From: Ascaris suum
Lineage: Eukaryota; Nematoda; Chromadorea; Rhabditida; Ascarididae
Assembly: GCA_013433145.1 (NCBI GenBank)
Contig: CM024173.1
Span: forward strand, 1,831,101-1,895,100
DNA: 64,000 bases
Direction: 5' to 3'
The translations under genes and the position numbers were made by a program. The number at the start of each line of letters is the position of its first letter. Position 1 is the stretch's first letter. This document shows positions 41,686 to 59,043 of this stretch, piece after piece. A model generated the notes under the pieces. It searched no databases, was not told where the DNA came from, and worked only from the letters and a program-made list of their open reading frames with translations.

Positions 41686-44600
41686 TTACGCAGCCGATTC
41701 GATTTCCTCCTTTTGGTCGACTTTCTTATCAGCACACTCATTCTTCTTATCGCTATCAGCTTTCTTCTTCGATTTCCTCGGCTTCAACGATGAGTTCAAC
41801 AGCGAGGTCACCTATAAAACAATACATCCATCACCACTACACTACCCAATACAGTCACCTAGATCTACAACTGATAAAACAATATGCACAACCTCACCTT
41901 AGACAGGTCTACTTTAGACACGAAAGTTCCCCAAGAGTGCAGTATCAATAATTTACAGGTTTCTAATGAACAGTTTAAGACCTTTAGATTCTATGCCACT
42001 CAAGTTCAAGAGGTCAGCGGCCACCTGTGGAACCTAGAGGCCACTACAGAAGCCGGCTATGAAAAAAATGTCTGCTTTGTGCATTGATACTACAATATGC
42101 AAATAAATAATCACATCGCATGTAGAACACCAACATGGAAAAGAAGGAAAGAGAAATTAAGGTGGATCTGAAACGTGGAAAAGAACAAAGATATCGTGGC
42201 GAGGATCTCGTTTTATAAGGGCGCAGTATCGGTCACAAAATAACGACAAATGCGGCAAAATGGGATCCATCTAATCAACTAACAACGTGGGAAGTAGTAA
42301 TCCAACAGATTTTGCGCTTATACAATCAAAATCACTGAAAAGTTCCTCGGGCGGCCTCCGGTCACCACAACATCCCCCCCCCTCCATTAATGAAATAAAC
42401 TCATAATTCATAGCTATATTCTTTGCAAAGCACTCAAGCTTTATACTTAATCCTATTTGATTTTCAAGAGTCGCATCAACATTTGCTCTTCAAAAATATC
42501 TCAATACAAACAAAATAATTCATCCAATCTGCTGTCAGGTAAATTGAATCCTAAAAATTAATCAATATTCACCACCTCAAAAAATCTTTTAACAGAACTC
42601 GAAGATAGTCCGACAAAATAAAATAATATGCATGTGAATCGGAATAAAACTCGTACAGCATTAACTTCAAACTTCAAAGCAGAATACTGAGTGGAGGAAA
42701 GTCTTACGGTTGGATCATCGATTTTCACATCACACTCAATGCAACTTGTATCGAGTGGAAGCCCTGTTATTTTAAGCAAACCATTCGGCATTACCAAAAC
42801 CGTCGCCTTGAACTGAGCCACCAATTCTCCTTCTCTTTCGTATAGAACCTAAACATTCATTTATATCCTAAGAGTGCATTAAACACATCTAGTCTATAGA
42901 TACAGCAGTAGACCTATATATCATACAATCTTACAAGACGTACTCTCATATCAATCGCTGATTTCATGTATTAAACTCCAATATTTGAGGTATCATCAAT
43001 TGAACTAAAAAGGCAAAAAGAAATGCAAGAAAAATATACAAAGATGTCCTATTAATTCTCTATAAGCCCGTTAGCCAAAATCCTCTACACACTTTCAAAA
43101 ACTATTCCAAAGTTTGCCGGAAATGCTAAAATGCAATGTTTTGCTCTTACAACTTCACGTTAATTAAATAAGTTACTGAAATTATTCAAAAGCTTTCATA
43201 TTGCGATCAGCATTCCCACTTAGTATTAGACGAATTCCACCACATCCCACTAAAATCACAATGCCGAATATCATCGATAATCAGTCTATTAGCCCAACTT
43301 TACATTTCAGAATAAAATTTTCACATTATAATTTGTACTGTGGGCAAGTGAAATTTTTTCAGTTAACTTCAAACTTTCACTTCTAGTTATTACACTTGCT
43401 AACTTTAATCTAATTAACAAGTACCAACCAAAATAAACTGTCCGTTGAAAACATGGATCTCTTCGAAGCGATCGACCCTGATGATCTTTTAGTGATAAAG
43501 ACTCTGTGAGATATATTTTCAACTCATTTCTGCCACATACCTTGAACAACTTTTGAAACTTCACGTTAATTAAATATTCCGAAGGTCCAAATATTCCAAA
43601 AATTAAATATTCCAAAGGTATTCCAAAACTTCCATAGTTACATAGATATATGCCGTCCTAGCCATTTAGTGCATCAGATCACTTTACTGTCCCCTTCTAA
43701 CTTGCAAAACAGACCCCTACACCAAAGTGGTGCTAACCAGATCTCTCGAAAAAACACACAACAAAAGTACCTGGTAAGGTCGCATAAGAGCATGCCGTTC
43801 ACATTCAATAACGCCCATTTTAGCACCCCTCTCATCCTCGAACGACCGCAAGCTAAACGGCATCGATCCATACTTGTTAACCGCAGCCGAAAAGAACGTT
43901 CTGAAAGAAAACATCAGAAACTATGGAAAGAATAAGCGACACTCTAACTTAGCGCTAAAACAACAATAGTTCCCACCCGTTAAGGTTCCCCTTAATGATA
44001 AGTCGAGTCTCAACCAAACAAGCACCAAAACCGATACAAGCACAAACGAACATAAAAGGTTATGGCTACCTCATAATGCAAAGCCTTGGGAAATAAAAAA
44101 TTTCACAAAAAAAATCGAAGATGCTACACAATACATTAATTGTTCAAAATAGAATCGCGTTTGCCCTACCAATTGGTTGACCTTTGGAAAAAAACGAAGT
44201 TGACGGGTAAACTGCCCCATGGGAAACTAAGAAATGAAATTGACGAGAAATAATGCAGTTACGAGAAAAGAACGCACGAACCTGGAAGCCTTCATTTTGA
44301 GCGAATAGACGAGGTCATCTGCTTTCTTGTAAACGGTCGTCCGCGTGTCTAGATCACGCGTTTTCCCTGAAACATACAACTCCGCCAATCGAATTGCCAA
44401 CTACACAAACTTAACCACAGAAATATGGCCAACCATTAGAAATTCGTCCAAGGAATGGGGATTACAAGAGAAAATTCAGCACTAGCAAGGTGGAGAATAA
44501 TAGGAAAGCTTCTTTAGAAGTTCATTAGTCTATCTCTTGGGCAGAAAGTCAACAAAATACAACGACTGTATTGCGCATGTCTACGAAGATCAATCGATAA

Positions 44601-47600
44601 ACACAAACCTCCCTCCACACAAATTCATTTTCGCTCTTCACTATATCCAACATTCACTTGGCCCCACGTTCAATCGCCTACTTTAAAAAAACCTTTACAA
44701 GCATCCAACTCAAAATATATAATTTTTGAGATTCCTTCCTTTATTTCTCAGAAATTTCGAAAACACAACTGAATATAGTCCAATGCAAATAACACCAAAA
44801 TCAAACCTCAAAAAGAAAAACACAGGTAAAATTACCTTCACCAGTACTCATCAGGATATCAATCGCATATGCTTCGTGCTTCTCGAATGAGCATTTAGTC
44901 ATATCGGAACGTTGTTTCTCTCCCGGATTCTGTATGATTTGTTTCTCACCATCAATTTTGTTTTTCTTCAACTCGTGCGAAAGCATATTCTCTATTGGCT
45001 TCACCTGAATTGTTTTACATCACTCAATAATCAATAACGTTTCATATCATCGAAATGTTGGAAAATATCTCATGCATGCACTTCGAATAAGACGAGATTG
45101 ACGCGTCTTAACAATGAATGCAGAGGAAGTGCTGGGAAGGGGGAGGGGGGGGGGGGGAGAGGTGGCTATTTGAATGTTTAAAAAATGCACCTCTTTTGTG
45201 CTGAAATTACAAATATTATTTCCTCCATATACTCCATAATGCTGCGATCACTAGTACTCACTCTATCAACTAGTTATATTTTATTCCCAGCTTCGATGGA
45301 GTTTTTCTTTTTCAGAAAACAGGTGAAAGGTAAAGCGGCTATAACAGAATTGAAATATAGCCTTAAAAGGGATTATAAAGAACAAAGTTACAACCATTTA
45401 ATGCCAAATATATGTCAGACCTTAAACAAAACTAGCCACTTAGAAGATATACTACCAATGCCAATCGCCATGGACAAATATTTCAGGAACAGAAAAGATG
45501 CTCGCGACTACCACTGAAAATAAGAAAATGTTCCCTCCCCCCCCCCCCCCCCCCCCTTTACACCCTCTCTCTCGCACTATCTCACCCAAGTGTGCTTTGA
45601 AACATGAAAGACTGTGGTACCTGTGACAGAATAAAATTGGCTACTCCGCTCTATTCCAACGATCAAGCAACGACAATGAAAAGGCCTCAGAATCATCTAA
45701 TATTTGTTCCACTTCACACCGATGCTATTTGTCATCAAATATAAGGCATGCGATATAAGATAATCAAACAAACCTTATAGATAGCAGCAATCTTGTCAAT
45801 CATATCCGTTATCTCCATATTCTTATAGAGGCCCGGTCGTAACATACGCATCACTACCTCCATTGTGTTATAAGCTGCCAATATTACATTCGCCTTCGTT
45901 CCTGTTATCTTCTCAGTCTACAATTATTTCATCTTCATATATTTTCAACGCAAAAAAAAACATATAAAAACAAATACCAGCCAAATCAATCTTATGTGAT
46001 TAAAAAGTAAAAAAAAGAGAGCTCAGCACAACAATAAGCATCGATAGTGCTTGCGAATATGAGAAATTAGAGAAGCAAAAGTGCCAAAAAGCTAAGCTTA
46101 ACGGTATTTAGCTAACCGCCGTGGGTGAACAGAGTCTGTCCTCCTTCCATTCCCTTCTCCCATACCAAACTGTTCAAAAAATTCTTTGCAGCATACTTAC
46201 TATCTTTATTTCTCAGCATAATTTACCATTTCCTTCGCGTCCACTTCCTAATTGACCTGGCTTCCATTGAATGCTTTCATTTTTGTCACACAATATGTCA
46301 CCTTAAAGACACCACTCAATAAGATATGCTATTACCTTCATTTCTTAGACCTTAGCTTACTTCCTTCCTCACTTTTTGGAATGGAACACTGGCTAGAAGC
46401 CAAGATTTAAACCACATCAATTTAATTTTTCCCCGAAAAACAGTTCAAGGACACTACCGGAAAGCACAGCAATACATAACGTAGGCTAAAAACTATCGCC
46501 AACTAACAAACACTCAATAATAACCTGATAAAGAGCCTCCAAAAATGGCCACAATAGGATCAGCCACAGAACATATTACTCGCTTTCACTCAAACACTCA
46601 TTGAAAACTTACTGGAGAAGCTCCGACGACGACCGTATGCGCAGCAGTTGCAATGAAACCATCGATGTGAGCGCCAAGATCGACCTTTACCATCTGACCG
46701 TTGCGTAGTACCACAGGTGGATCACTCCTCAAAGGTGAGAAGTGACAGATACAGTTATCTACAGACACACATGTCGGCATTGCTATACCTGAAATCCATC
46801 GACAAATAGCCGTCGTTCTATATATGTCTGCATGTGAAAGTCCACTACCTAAATTCTTCAGTTCTCCATCAAAAGCAACATAAATTCAAATCTTTGTTAG
46901 CAATTTCATCACCATCAGATCGGCAATGCTTAGTTACGTAATTAAATTATCCCTAATAATTTACATGCATTACATAAAATAATTAGAGTAAACCCATATA
47001 GGCCATGGCATATACTGGCATATAGACCATTCCAAAAGAATGTCATTTATCAGCCATAGAAATCATTTTCTCGCCCATATTCGCTCAAACTTGCAATATA
47101 TCTTATTGCGTGAACACAAAACGACAGTTATAAATCCTTTCTACACATAGCGCAAACACAAATCCATAATGGTTTTGCGCAATTCACATACAATTCTATC
47201 AGGTATAAACCACACCTGTGCATAAATAACCTCTAAATTTCGTGATCATAAGTGATGACACAGCATTCAACAACATTACCAAGACTGTATAATAAACTTA
47301 ACTGGTTTATTACTTCGTCGTTACTTTATTTATTACATTCCATGAGGGTATATTGCCGAAAAATTGAATAAGCACCTGGATCACTTTCTTAGCGATGAGC
47401 GTCGTAGAATAAATCAAATATTTGCTTAAATCTTGAAAAAATTAGGTAAAACTCGACTGAACCTTTAAGAACGTCCTTCTCCTTCTTGAAAACTTTTGAA
47501 GTACGGTCAAGGATTAGCTTGTCACCAATGTCGCATAATGTGCCCACCTCAACGCCATCCTTTATCGCTGCTAGTACTTCCTGAAACCCCCATATATTAT

Positions 47601-48429
47601 AAAGGAAAACAATAGCCATATTAACTGATACTCAAAAGTTACAATTAATTTTGCAAAACTATCGGTTTTATCCACCTATGTGGATAGTGGAATTTATCGT
47701 TCTCATATTCGTCATCGATGAGGTAGAAAATGACCGGGATATTTCCGTTACATTCCAACATTTGCATTGATAGAAAAACTCACTATATGAAGTCGAAACT
47801 TCCTATGAAGTTCCCGCATAAATTCTTTGGGAGATAACGTGTTAGATATTTTCAAACAGAAGAGGAATATTCGCCTATTAGAGTGCTATATCGACCATTC
47901 AGAGAACGAAAAGTAGAACGATCTATTTCGTCCATAATTGCGAAAACGATGAACTCATAGGGCCAAAAAAGAAAACGATGAACAATGGGTCTGTGTTAAA
48001 CCTATCACAATATCGGCCACGTTGGTAAAGATTTTGACTATGAACAGGCGAGGATGGAACAAACTTAATGCCAGTCGGGTGACGAATTTCAACCTAACTC
48101 AGATCGACCACTTAGATAGGACTAATAGGGGATATAGCCCACCTGACAGCAGTTCAGTCGAAGCTCCGGCATCTAGTTCCTGAACAATCATCTTAAGATA
48201 TTATGAAAAAATTACATAAATGGAAGCTTAAACCATTAAAAAAATTTTTTCATCAATAATGAATTCAAAGAATATTACAAACTTTTAAAACAGCGTTGAC
48301 AATATCAGCGGCCATTGCATATTTGGTGACGACAAGATCGTTGGCCAACGATTCCTCAGTGTCATGTTCTTCCTCGGTGTTATTTTCGCTGTTTTCACTT
48401 ATATGCTGCTGCTTGCTCCTCTCAGCCAT
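41686..48429 (-). CDS. PA2G4: PA2G4/EBP1 homologue (proliferation-associated 2G4), nine exons
   Basis: Pseudo-methionine-aminopeptidase of the peptidase M24 fold. Family members bind RNA and ribosomes and act in growth control in nucleolus and cytoplasm. Minus-strand exons: 48283-48429, 47463-47580, 46613-46788, 45774-45917, 44836-45004, 44282-44366, 43771-43900, 42708-42848, 41686-41811. All phases join, giving 411 residues (human about 394). Diagnostic segments: [137 protein letters not shown] and a Lys-rich C-tail (LKPRKSKKK). The N-terminus is longer and acidic ([16 protein letters not shown]). As in other PA2G4 proteins the aminopeptidase metal ligands are not preserved, so no peptidase activity is expected. 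A 49-nt exon-like segment in intron 1 is described separately. Confidence 0.95.
45145..45157. repeat. Poly-G tract in PA2G4 intron
   Basis: G13 in PA2G4 intron 4. Confidence 0.95.
45537..45556. repeat. Poly-C tract, 20 bp
   Basis: C20 in PA2G4 intron 4, the longest G/C homopolymer in the window. It is G20 on the transcribed-sense strand of PA2G4. Confidence 0.95.
48143..48191 (-). other. Exon-like segment in PA2G4 intron 1
   Basis: Between CTTAAG and a TCAG|GTGGGC donor, 49 nt encode [16 protein letters not shown] plus one base. The peptide resembles the start of the constitutive next exon ([18 protein letters not shown]). Because 49 is not a multiple of three, including it shifts the frame and reaches a stop early in the next exon. 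Confidence 0.35.
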
Positions 48430-48560
48430 CGGCCTTCTCAAATTAGCTCATAATATAATAAACACTGTGGAAAGGCAAACCTTCTATATGAGCATAAAAT
48501 CCAGTAATTCGAATGTCATTGCCGCAAACCTTAAGTGCAAAAAACACGAGTGAGCGAATG

Positions 48561-48621
48561 GTACTCGATAGATCCGCGTCGATTCTTTGCGAATAGTTGG
48601 ATCAGTAGATGAATCAGATGA
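48561..48621. repeat. Dispersed repeat, copy 2
   Basis: Same orientation and about 60 bp similar to 37091-37150, lying just upstream of the PA2G4 start codon. Confidence 0.6.
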
Positions 48622-50359
48622 ACAATAAACATATTAGATCGCAATAAAAGTTGACTTAAAAATCCTGCACGGTGATAATGTTCATTGTCAAATGAATTGC
48701 AAATGCAGATGCGTCTATAAATCCGATGCCGATCACGAACCGAACCGGTGATCCTGTGAGGATAGGTTAAACGTGGTTCCCCATTCCGGGTAGGTGAGCC
48801 CTGGTCGCCTAACCAAGACTGAAGCCAGATTTAACTCAAACCCATGTCAGATATGAGAGCAAAGAACCTTTGTTCGAGAAATAAATTAATGAATATAAAC
48901 ACTGCTAACGAACCATACTTGTAGAGTTACATCAACGAATGTTTTCGGCAAAAGTAACGTAATGCTGACTATCCCAACAATCGAAGATGGAAAAAGACAG
49001 AGTGGGAGTAAGAGGGAGAGAGAGGGATCAGGTAAACGAATAGTTCCACGTAAAATAAACAACGGTTATTTTCCTCAAGTTGGAGAGAAATCAAACAGCA
49101 AATCTAGCAAGATTATATCAAGGCAAAAATATGCTTAAAAAATAATAATATGCAATGTTGAGAAAAAAATAAATAATTTCAGGTGAAGCATGTCAGATTT
49201 AGGTAAAATACGATATGCGCCCGTTCACCATCTTCACTAATTCCTTTCAGAGGTAATAAAGACGAAGAGAGAGTAAAAAAAGAGAAAAAGAAGGCATATG
49301 CCAACAATTTCAGTCTATAAATGGTACTAGGCATCAGTGGTGTAATAGCATCGTTTTTCGATCACTTCATAGGATATTACATCGCCTAAACCTTTATTTC
49401 GCTTATGCTCACGTTATACGCCCTCATGAGTTGTGCCATATCATATCTCAGCTCCAGATGGAGCAATCTTGCTCCTCTTTTCATTAATCAACTCCGTAGG
49501 ATCGTAGAATACAAGGGGATGTGTGATACATGAATTAGTGTAATACCAGATAGTAATGAGAGAATAGTCATTTGGCAATAACAATTGATACCTCAATATC
49601 GTTGCGATAATTAAATCAAATATTTGCAATATATGTGAAAAGAAAATTTCAATTAGAATAAAAATTATTGCACTTAAAATATTATCAATGAAAGCAGTAA
49701 AAATTCATAGCGGATCCTATAAATACAATTAAACATCCAACAAAAAAAAAAACCACATATTAAACTTCTATGCGCACTTAAAATTAACGAAAACGACGCC
49801 CATGATAGATACTATTTTTGACGAGTTACATCGATACAGTAGACGAAAATTTTTTTCCTTTGGCGCGTCAATAAGCTTAATTATAGGCTCAAATGCGATA
49901 AATAAATAATACGGCGAATTTAATTTTGAAATTTGCATATGAATTATTTACTTATTAGAATTGAAAAAAATTGAAATTCATACAGAAATTGATCAATTAA
50001 TTCAATTTATTCGATTTGCCAAATATTGCATAAAATAGCGATTGAATTTTGCACGAAAACCGCATATAAAATGAAAAATCCGTATCTAACAAATCGTTTC
50101 AAGAGATTTGCAATTTAAATCTTCCATCATTAACAGCTATTATTCAATGATTGAAAGTATACGATGATAATCGTATAATTTAACGTCGAGAAAATTACTC
50201 AATTTATATGCCAGTAGTAAAATCAGTGCTTAGAAAGATCCGAAAACTACTGCTATGAAATTGAAGTTGTAACTGCTGAAAATAAATAAACGAGGCGATG
50301 TGCTTGGAAAGCGTTGATTGAAAGCAGAAGACACACGAGCTATGAGCGAGATTGTTGCG

Positions 50360-50531
<172 letters not shown>

Positions 50532-52379
50532 TATGAAGAAGTAAGAGATTCGAAATCAACCATACGCAAAGAGTGAACGATGCGACCACCAGGTAGTTGC
50601 AATTAAAACGAAACACAATGAGAAATCAAAAAGCGACGTGATTAGTCACAAAAGATTACATTTGAATGAAATTTGCAAACTATGCCAACTCAATGTATTC
50701 TCATATAACGACCATCAATCATTACAATGTGTCTCACCTCAACATCCACCTCTAATAATTATTTTATACCTACATTCTAACTCCATAAATGTTGTATTTG
50801 CATGTCCACTGTCGGTTATTCATTTGCATATTGCACATTGAATATTGCATGCCACATAATTGCATATTACATATTACACATTTGCATATTGCATGTTCGT
50901 ATATTTGCCTCAACCGATTCGATCACTCATTTCATTTCATTGACCGAATTTGCATATCTCATTGAAATGTACCTTATTAGTTTACCATTTCATGCAACAA
51001 ATTATTTAATGTTGATAAATCTATTCAACATTGTGGTCACCACCTTGTTAGATGCCACACAGGTTGACGACCCCTACAGATATGTCACATGTCATATCAG
51101 TAGGAGCCGTGATATACCTATTACCTTCGTTAAATGAAAGGAAATCGCTCGTCTTATAGTACGATATCTGGCCTCGCAAATATTAGAGGGTGCCTTATAT
51201 GCAACTCACGCGTAACTTCTTTGTCCTATCATTAGCGTTTTCCCTTCTCAGATCATGCTTCTAGTAAGTGCCATATACTTTTAATAATTGCTTCAGGACT
51301 TTGTCTTTCCTCCCATAAAAACAGAGGGAGTAATATGAAAATACTGTACATGTAAATAATCCCTTCTATGTAGTGTGCTGCAGATCCTGGTGAGAGGGGG
51401 GGGGGGGAGGGGGAAGGGGATGACTGCCACAAAGGAGGCTGTCGAGAGAAGCATTAATTAATTTATGCAGTCAAGGAGATAAGGTTGGCAAACGCCATAC
51501 TGTGCTTTGACAGTACTGTTTTTTTTTTTTGAGCGAATGCAACTCGTCTCGAAAATCAAGCTGAGATGATGCCAGTTTTTGCAGCTTTTAATCAACTGTA
51601 TAATTATGCATCAATATGTTAAAGGACCTGGAACATGTACCTAGAGGATATCACAGGTTGCGAACGATGTTGGCATCACCTGTTCGTACTCTCCAACTTC
51701 CTTTCATCTGAGACCATAGCAAATTAGAGTTTGCACGGACGAATGTCCTAGGTATATCCTTACGCCGATAAGTGCGAAACGTATCATGCATGCTGGAGAA
51801 AAGAAGCAATTATGACTCAACGCCAACGGAAGAAACTTCTGCGTAATCAACGTCCTTCTTTACACATTTAAGAGGAAATAACCTGGACTATATGCAAATA
51901 TAGAGAACATCAATAATTTACATAAAGGCCTAAAACATAAAAATAAGCCATTTCATCGATGAAAGACAGACGAAAAAGAAGTTGTGTTCTATGGATAACC
52001 CACAGGAAATCTCTATATGATGTCTTTCATGTCGTTATATAAATCTTTCAAAATTTATACGCCTCAATATCTCAAAGCCTTATCTATATTCATTACAAAT
52101 ATGACCTATGACATAATATGCTTCTATTTCGAAATATTTTGTTGGTGGTATCTTCTCTTATGCAGATATGCTATGAAATTGTAACGTTTAATGCGTATAT
52201 CACGTTATGAATTAATGCTGATCACAACGATCGAAAAAATGTTCCGCAATGAAACGACAATTGACAAATGGATGTTGGGTCAGATGGGTGTCCATAATGC
52301 GTGATGGGTCAGAGGATTGTTACGTGACGGGGTCATTCGATGGACTCGTTTTTATATACGGTTAAGACAAACGATATCC

Positions 52380-52387
52380 TATAAAAG
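52380..52387 (+). promoter_or_regulatory. TATA box of the orphan secreted gene
   Basis: TATAAAAG followed by GGC lies 42 bp upstream of the ATG at 52422. A start site 25-30 bp downstream would give a 5' UTR of only about 10-15 nt. Confidence 0.6.
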
Positions 52388-52421
52388 GGCATGCGTCGAA
52401 CAATGCAACACCACAATCGTC

Positions 52422-56703
<4,282 letters not shown>

Positions 56704-57494
56704 TTTCTTTTTGATTATTTATCGTTATCGGTTTTTTTTTTTTATTTTCGTTAATTATAAATTATTTAAATTAGTTTTGACCTTTTTTTGCCGTTATTAA
56801 TTAATTATTTCATCTACCTTTTCTAATTACCTTCCAATTAACCTATTATTATTGTTTATTGCCACCGAATTTATCATCATTCACTCTTTCAATGCACTTT
56901 TTTTTTGCTCATTTCTTTATCGTTATCATTTTTATGTATATTATAGATATCAGTACCATTCTCATAGGTTTAATGTGTTTAATGTCGGCCATAAATTAAT
57001 ATTGCCGTATTCATTTCAACAATCCTAAAAAAAGCTTTTTGCTTGATGATGCTTGTTAACTGAAAGCGCTATTGTAATACAGCTCATTTCCAGGATGAGA
57101 ACATGGGTTACTATCCATTCATTTCAAATAATATCCTTGTGATGCCATAGAGTCGAGCATCATCGCCTCAAGTCTACAGTAAGATAGTGTGTATGAATTG
57201 AAATCAAAAATGCCATCTTTAAGCAACGAGAATACTGGAAAAAAGAACTCGAGCCATTTTCATAGAAAACAGTTGATATAGTGGTATATTTCTTCAATTA
57301 AAATGTACCCAATATGGCGTTCATCTATCGCTTATTCTTTCTACAATATCTATCGACATAACAGTTTCATGTAAGCATTGCATCGGAAGATCCACTGAAA
57401 TATTCTCGAATTTTTTTTTTGATACAAAGGATTATTTAAGGTGACTTAAATAGTTCTCTCTTCCCTTCAATAATTGCACCGAAAACAACGGAAA
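56704..57494. other. Convergent 3' flank
   Basis: AT-rich 3' region between the plus-strand orphan gene and the minus-strand exon at 57495. No ORF, canonical AATAAA or RNA gene was noticed. Confidence 0.5.
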
Positions 57495-58380
57495 TTACAA
57501 TTGATTGTAAACATGAGTGGCAAAAAATTCGCTAACGAAACGCTCTGGAGCAGCATTAACCTTCTCATAGCTATTAAATAATCTTCCTTTTTCCATGATT
57601 CTTGCAATCTTTCGAGTATACTCAACGAAAGAAATCATAACCGAACAAATGACAATCCATGACATCTTCGAGATTAGTTCGACCATTTTAGTTAATTCCT
57701 CTAAACAAATTGCTTCGAATTCCACTGGTTTCCTTCCATATTACATATTAAAGAAAAAAATAGTCATCGAATTTACTGTTCACAAATATTTCATTTTGAA
57801 AAACTGACTTACAACATCATCCTAGTTGAATTACAACACCAATATATATGTGCATAAAAAGCTTTGTATTGCTAATTTCTCAAAGCGCATTACAAAGAAA
57901 TAAACAACTAGCACAACATAAAATGACTTTCATACGCATAAAAATAAACTTAATATCAACTTCGATTATTGACGAATACAATTGATAATATCAGCGTTTA
58001 TATATCACATAAAAATAAACTTAAGTGATCAAAAATTTTAAAGAGTCGAAAATCTTTTCTTGGCATCAACTATAAATTTCTCGAGTAATGTCACCAAATT
58101 TAAATATGGAAAAGGGTAATTTTCTCAAAACTCGAAAGAAGCTGTTTATATCGATCTCTAAATAACATTCTTCTTTTTGGTATATGTTTGAATTTTCTAC
58201 CCATAACCGCCTCCCTCTTCCCCCAAGTGAAAAAAAAAACACCCGATTGCAGATTAAGCAACACAAAACTTAACTTCAAGTTGATAGTAGTTACTGAAGG
58301 GCTAACATTCATTACACGAGTTGGACAGCAGCAAATGCATTGCTCCAATAGTGCTATAGCTGTGCTTTCACATATGTACT
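57495..58380 (-). CDS. Possible two-exon 3' part of an unknown gene
   Basis: Exon 58243-58380 follows AGTTTGTAG and ends at TCGG|GTGTTT (phase 1). Exon 57495-57724 follows AAACCAG and runs 76 codons to TAA. They join in frame. The first contains a Cys-rich segment (LEQCICCCPTRVMNVSPS). The second contains EFEAICLEELTKMVELISKM, a hydrophobic stretch (SWIVICSVMISFV) and a charged end. No start or family was recognised. The strength rests on 230 open bases with even codon use; the acceptor of the second exon is poor. Confidence 0.3.
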
Positions 58381-59043
58381 CTACAAACTATTGTTGGCTA
58401 ATTAATCGAACTGATATAGAAGCGAGCACATCGAATATCATATTTATTTCAAAGAAATAAGCTAAATAATAGCTCTTTTGAATGAGGGGTAAACCTTGAC
58501 TCGTCTATTATTTAAAAAAAAAGGTAAAATATACCTCTATGAAAATAATACAAATTCTCTACCTTTCAAGATAATAACTAAGGTGTTCCACTAATTTCAA
58601 AAAATCTACCACATCTTCCTTCCTTATGATATAAAAATGAAGTCATATTCCGCAGAAATATGACCGAAAGGAATAAAGTATGGAGCACACTAAATACACA
58701 TAAATTATGCCCTTAAAAGTAACCTCACCTCTCAATAAACAGCTCTGAAATAGTGTCAACTTGTGTGCAACAATCCGAGAATGCTGCATTCACGGGGATT
58801 AAGAAATTAGGTACTGAGCATAAACATACACCCTATTTTATATGATCAAAATAAACAGGTGGGCCAAGAAATGGAATGTTTCGAAAAAATTATAGACGAA
58901 GAAATAACGAAAGTACAGCTCAGCGATTAGACGATCGTAAACGAACTACTACAACATTTCAAAATCGCACAATTAGCACACATTGATTGGCCAATTCATA
59001 AAGTACACCTCCAGAATATCGAAGTTGTATTTTAAAGAACCCA
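58381..59043. other. Gap downstream of vha-8
   Basis: AT-rich 3' flank of vha-8. A plus-strand open segment (about 58858-58930, QVGQEMECFEKIIDEEITKV then a stop) looks protein-like, but its preceding acceptor is weak and no partner is seen. No clear polyadenylation signal for vha-8 was found. Confidence 0.4.

Noticed and set aside
48735..48850. GC-rich segment considered as a spliced-leader, U1 or tRNA gene
   Set aside because: No SL sequence, Sm site, anticodon arm or T-loop consensus could be found; only a weak imperfect stem is present.
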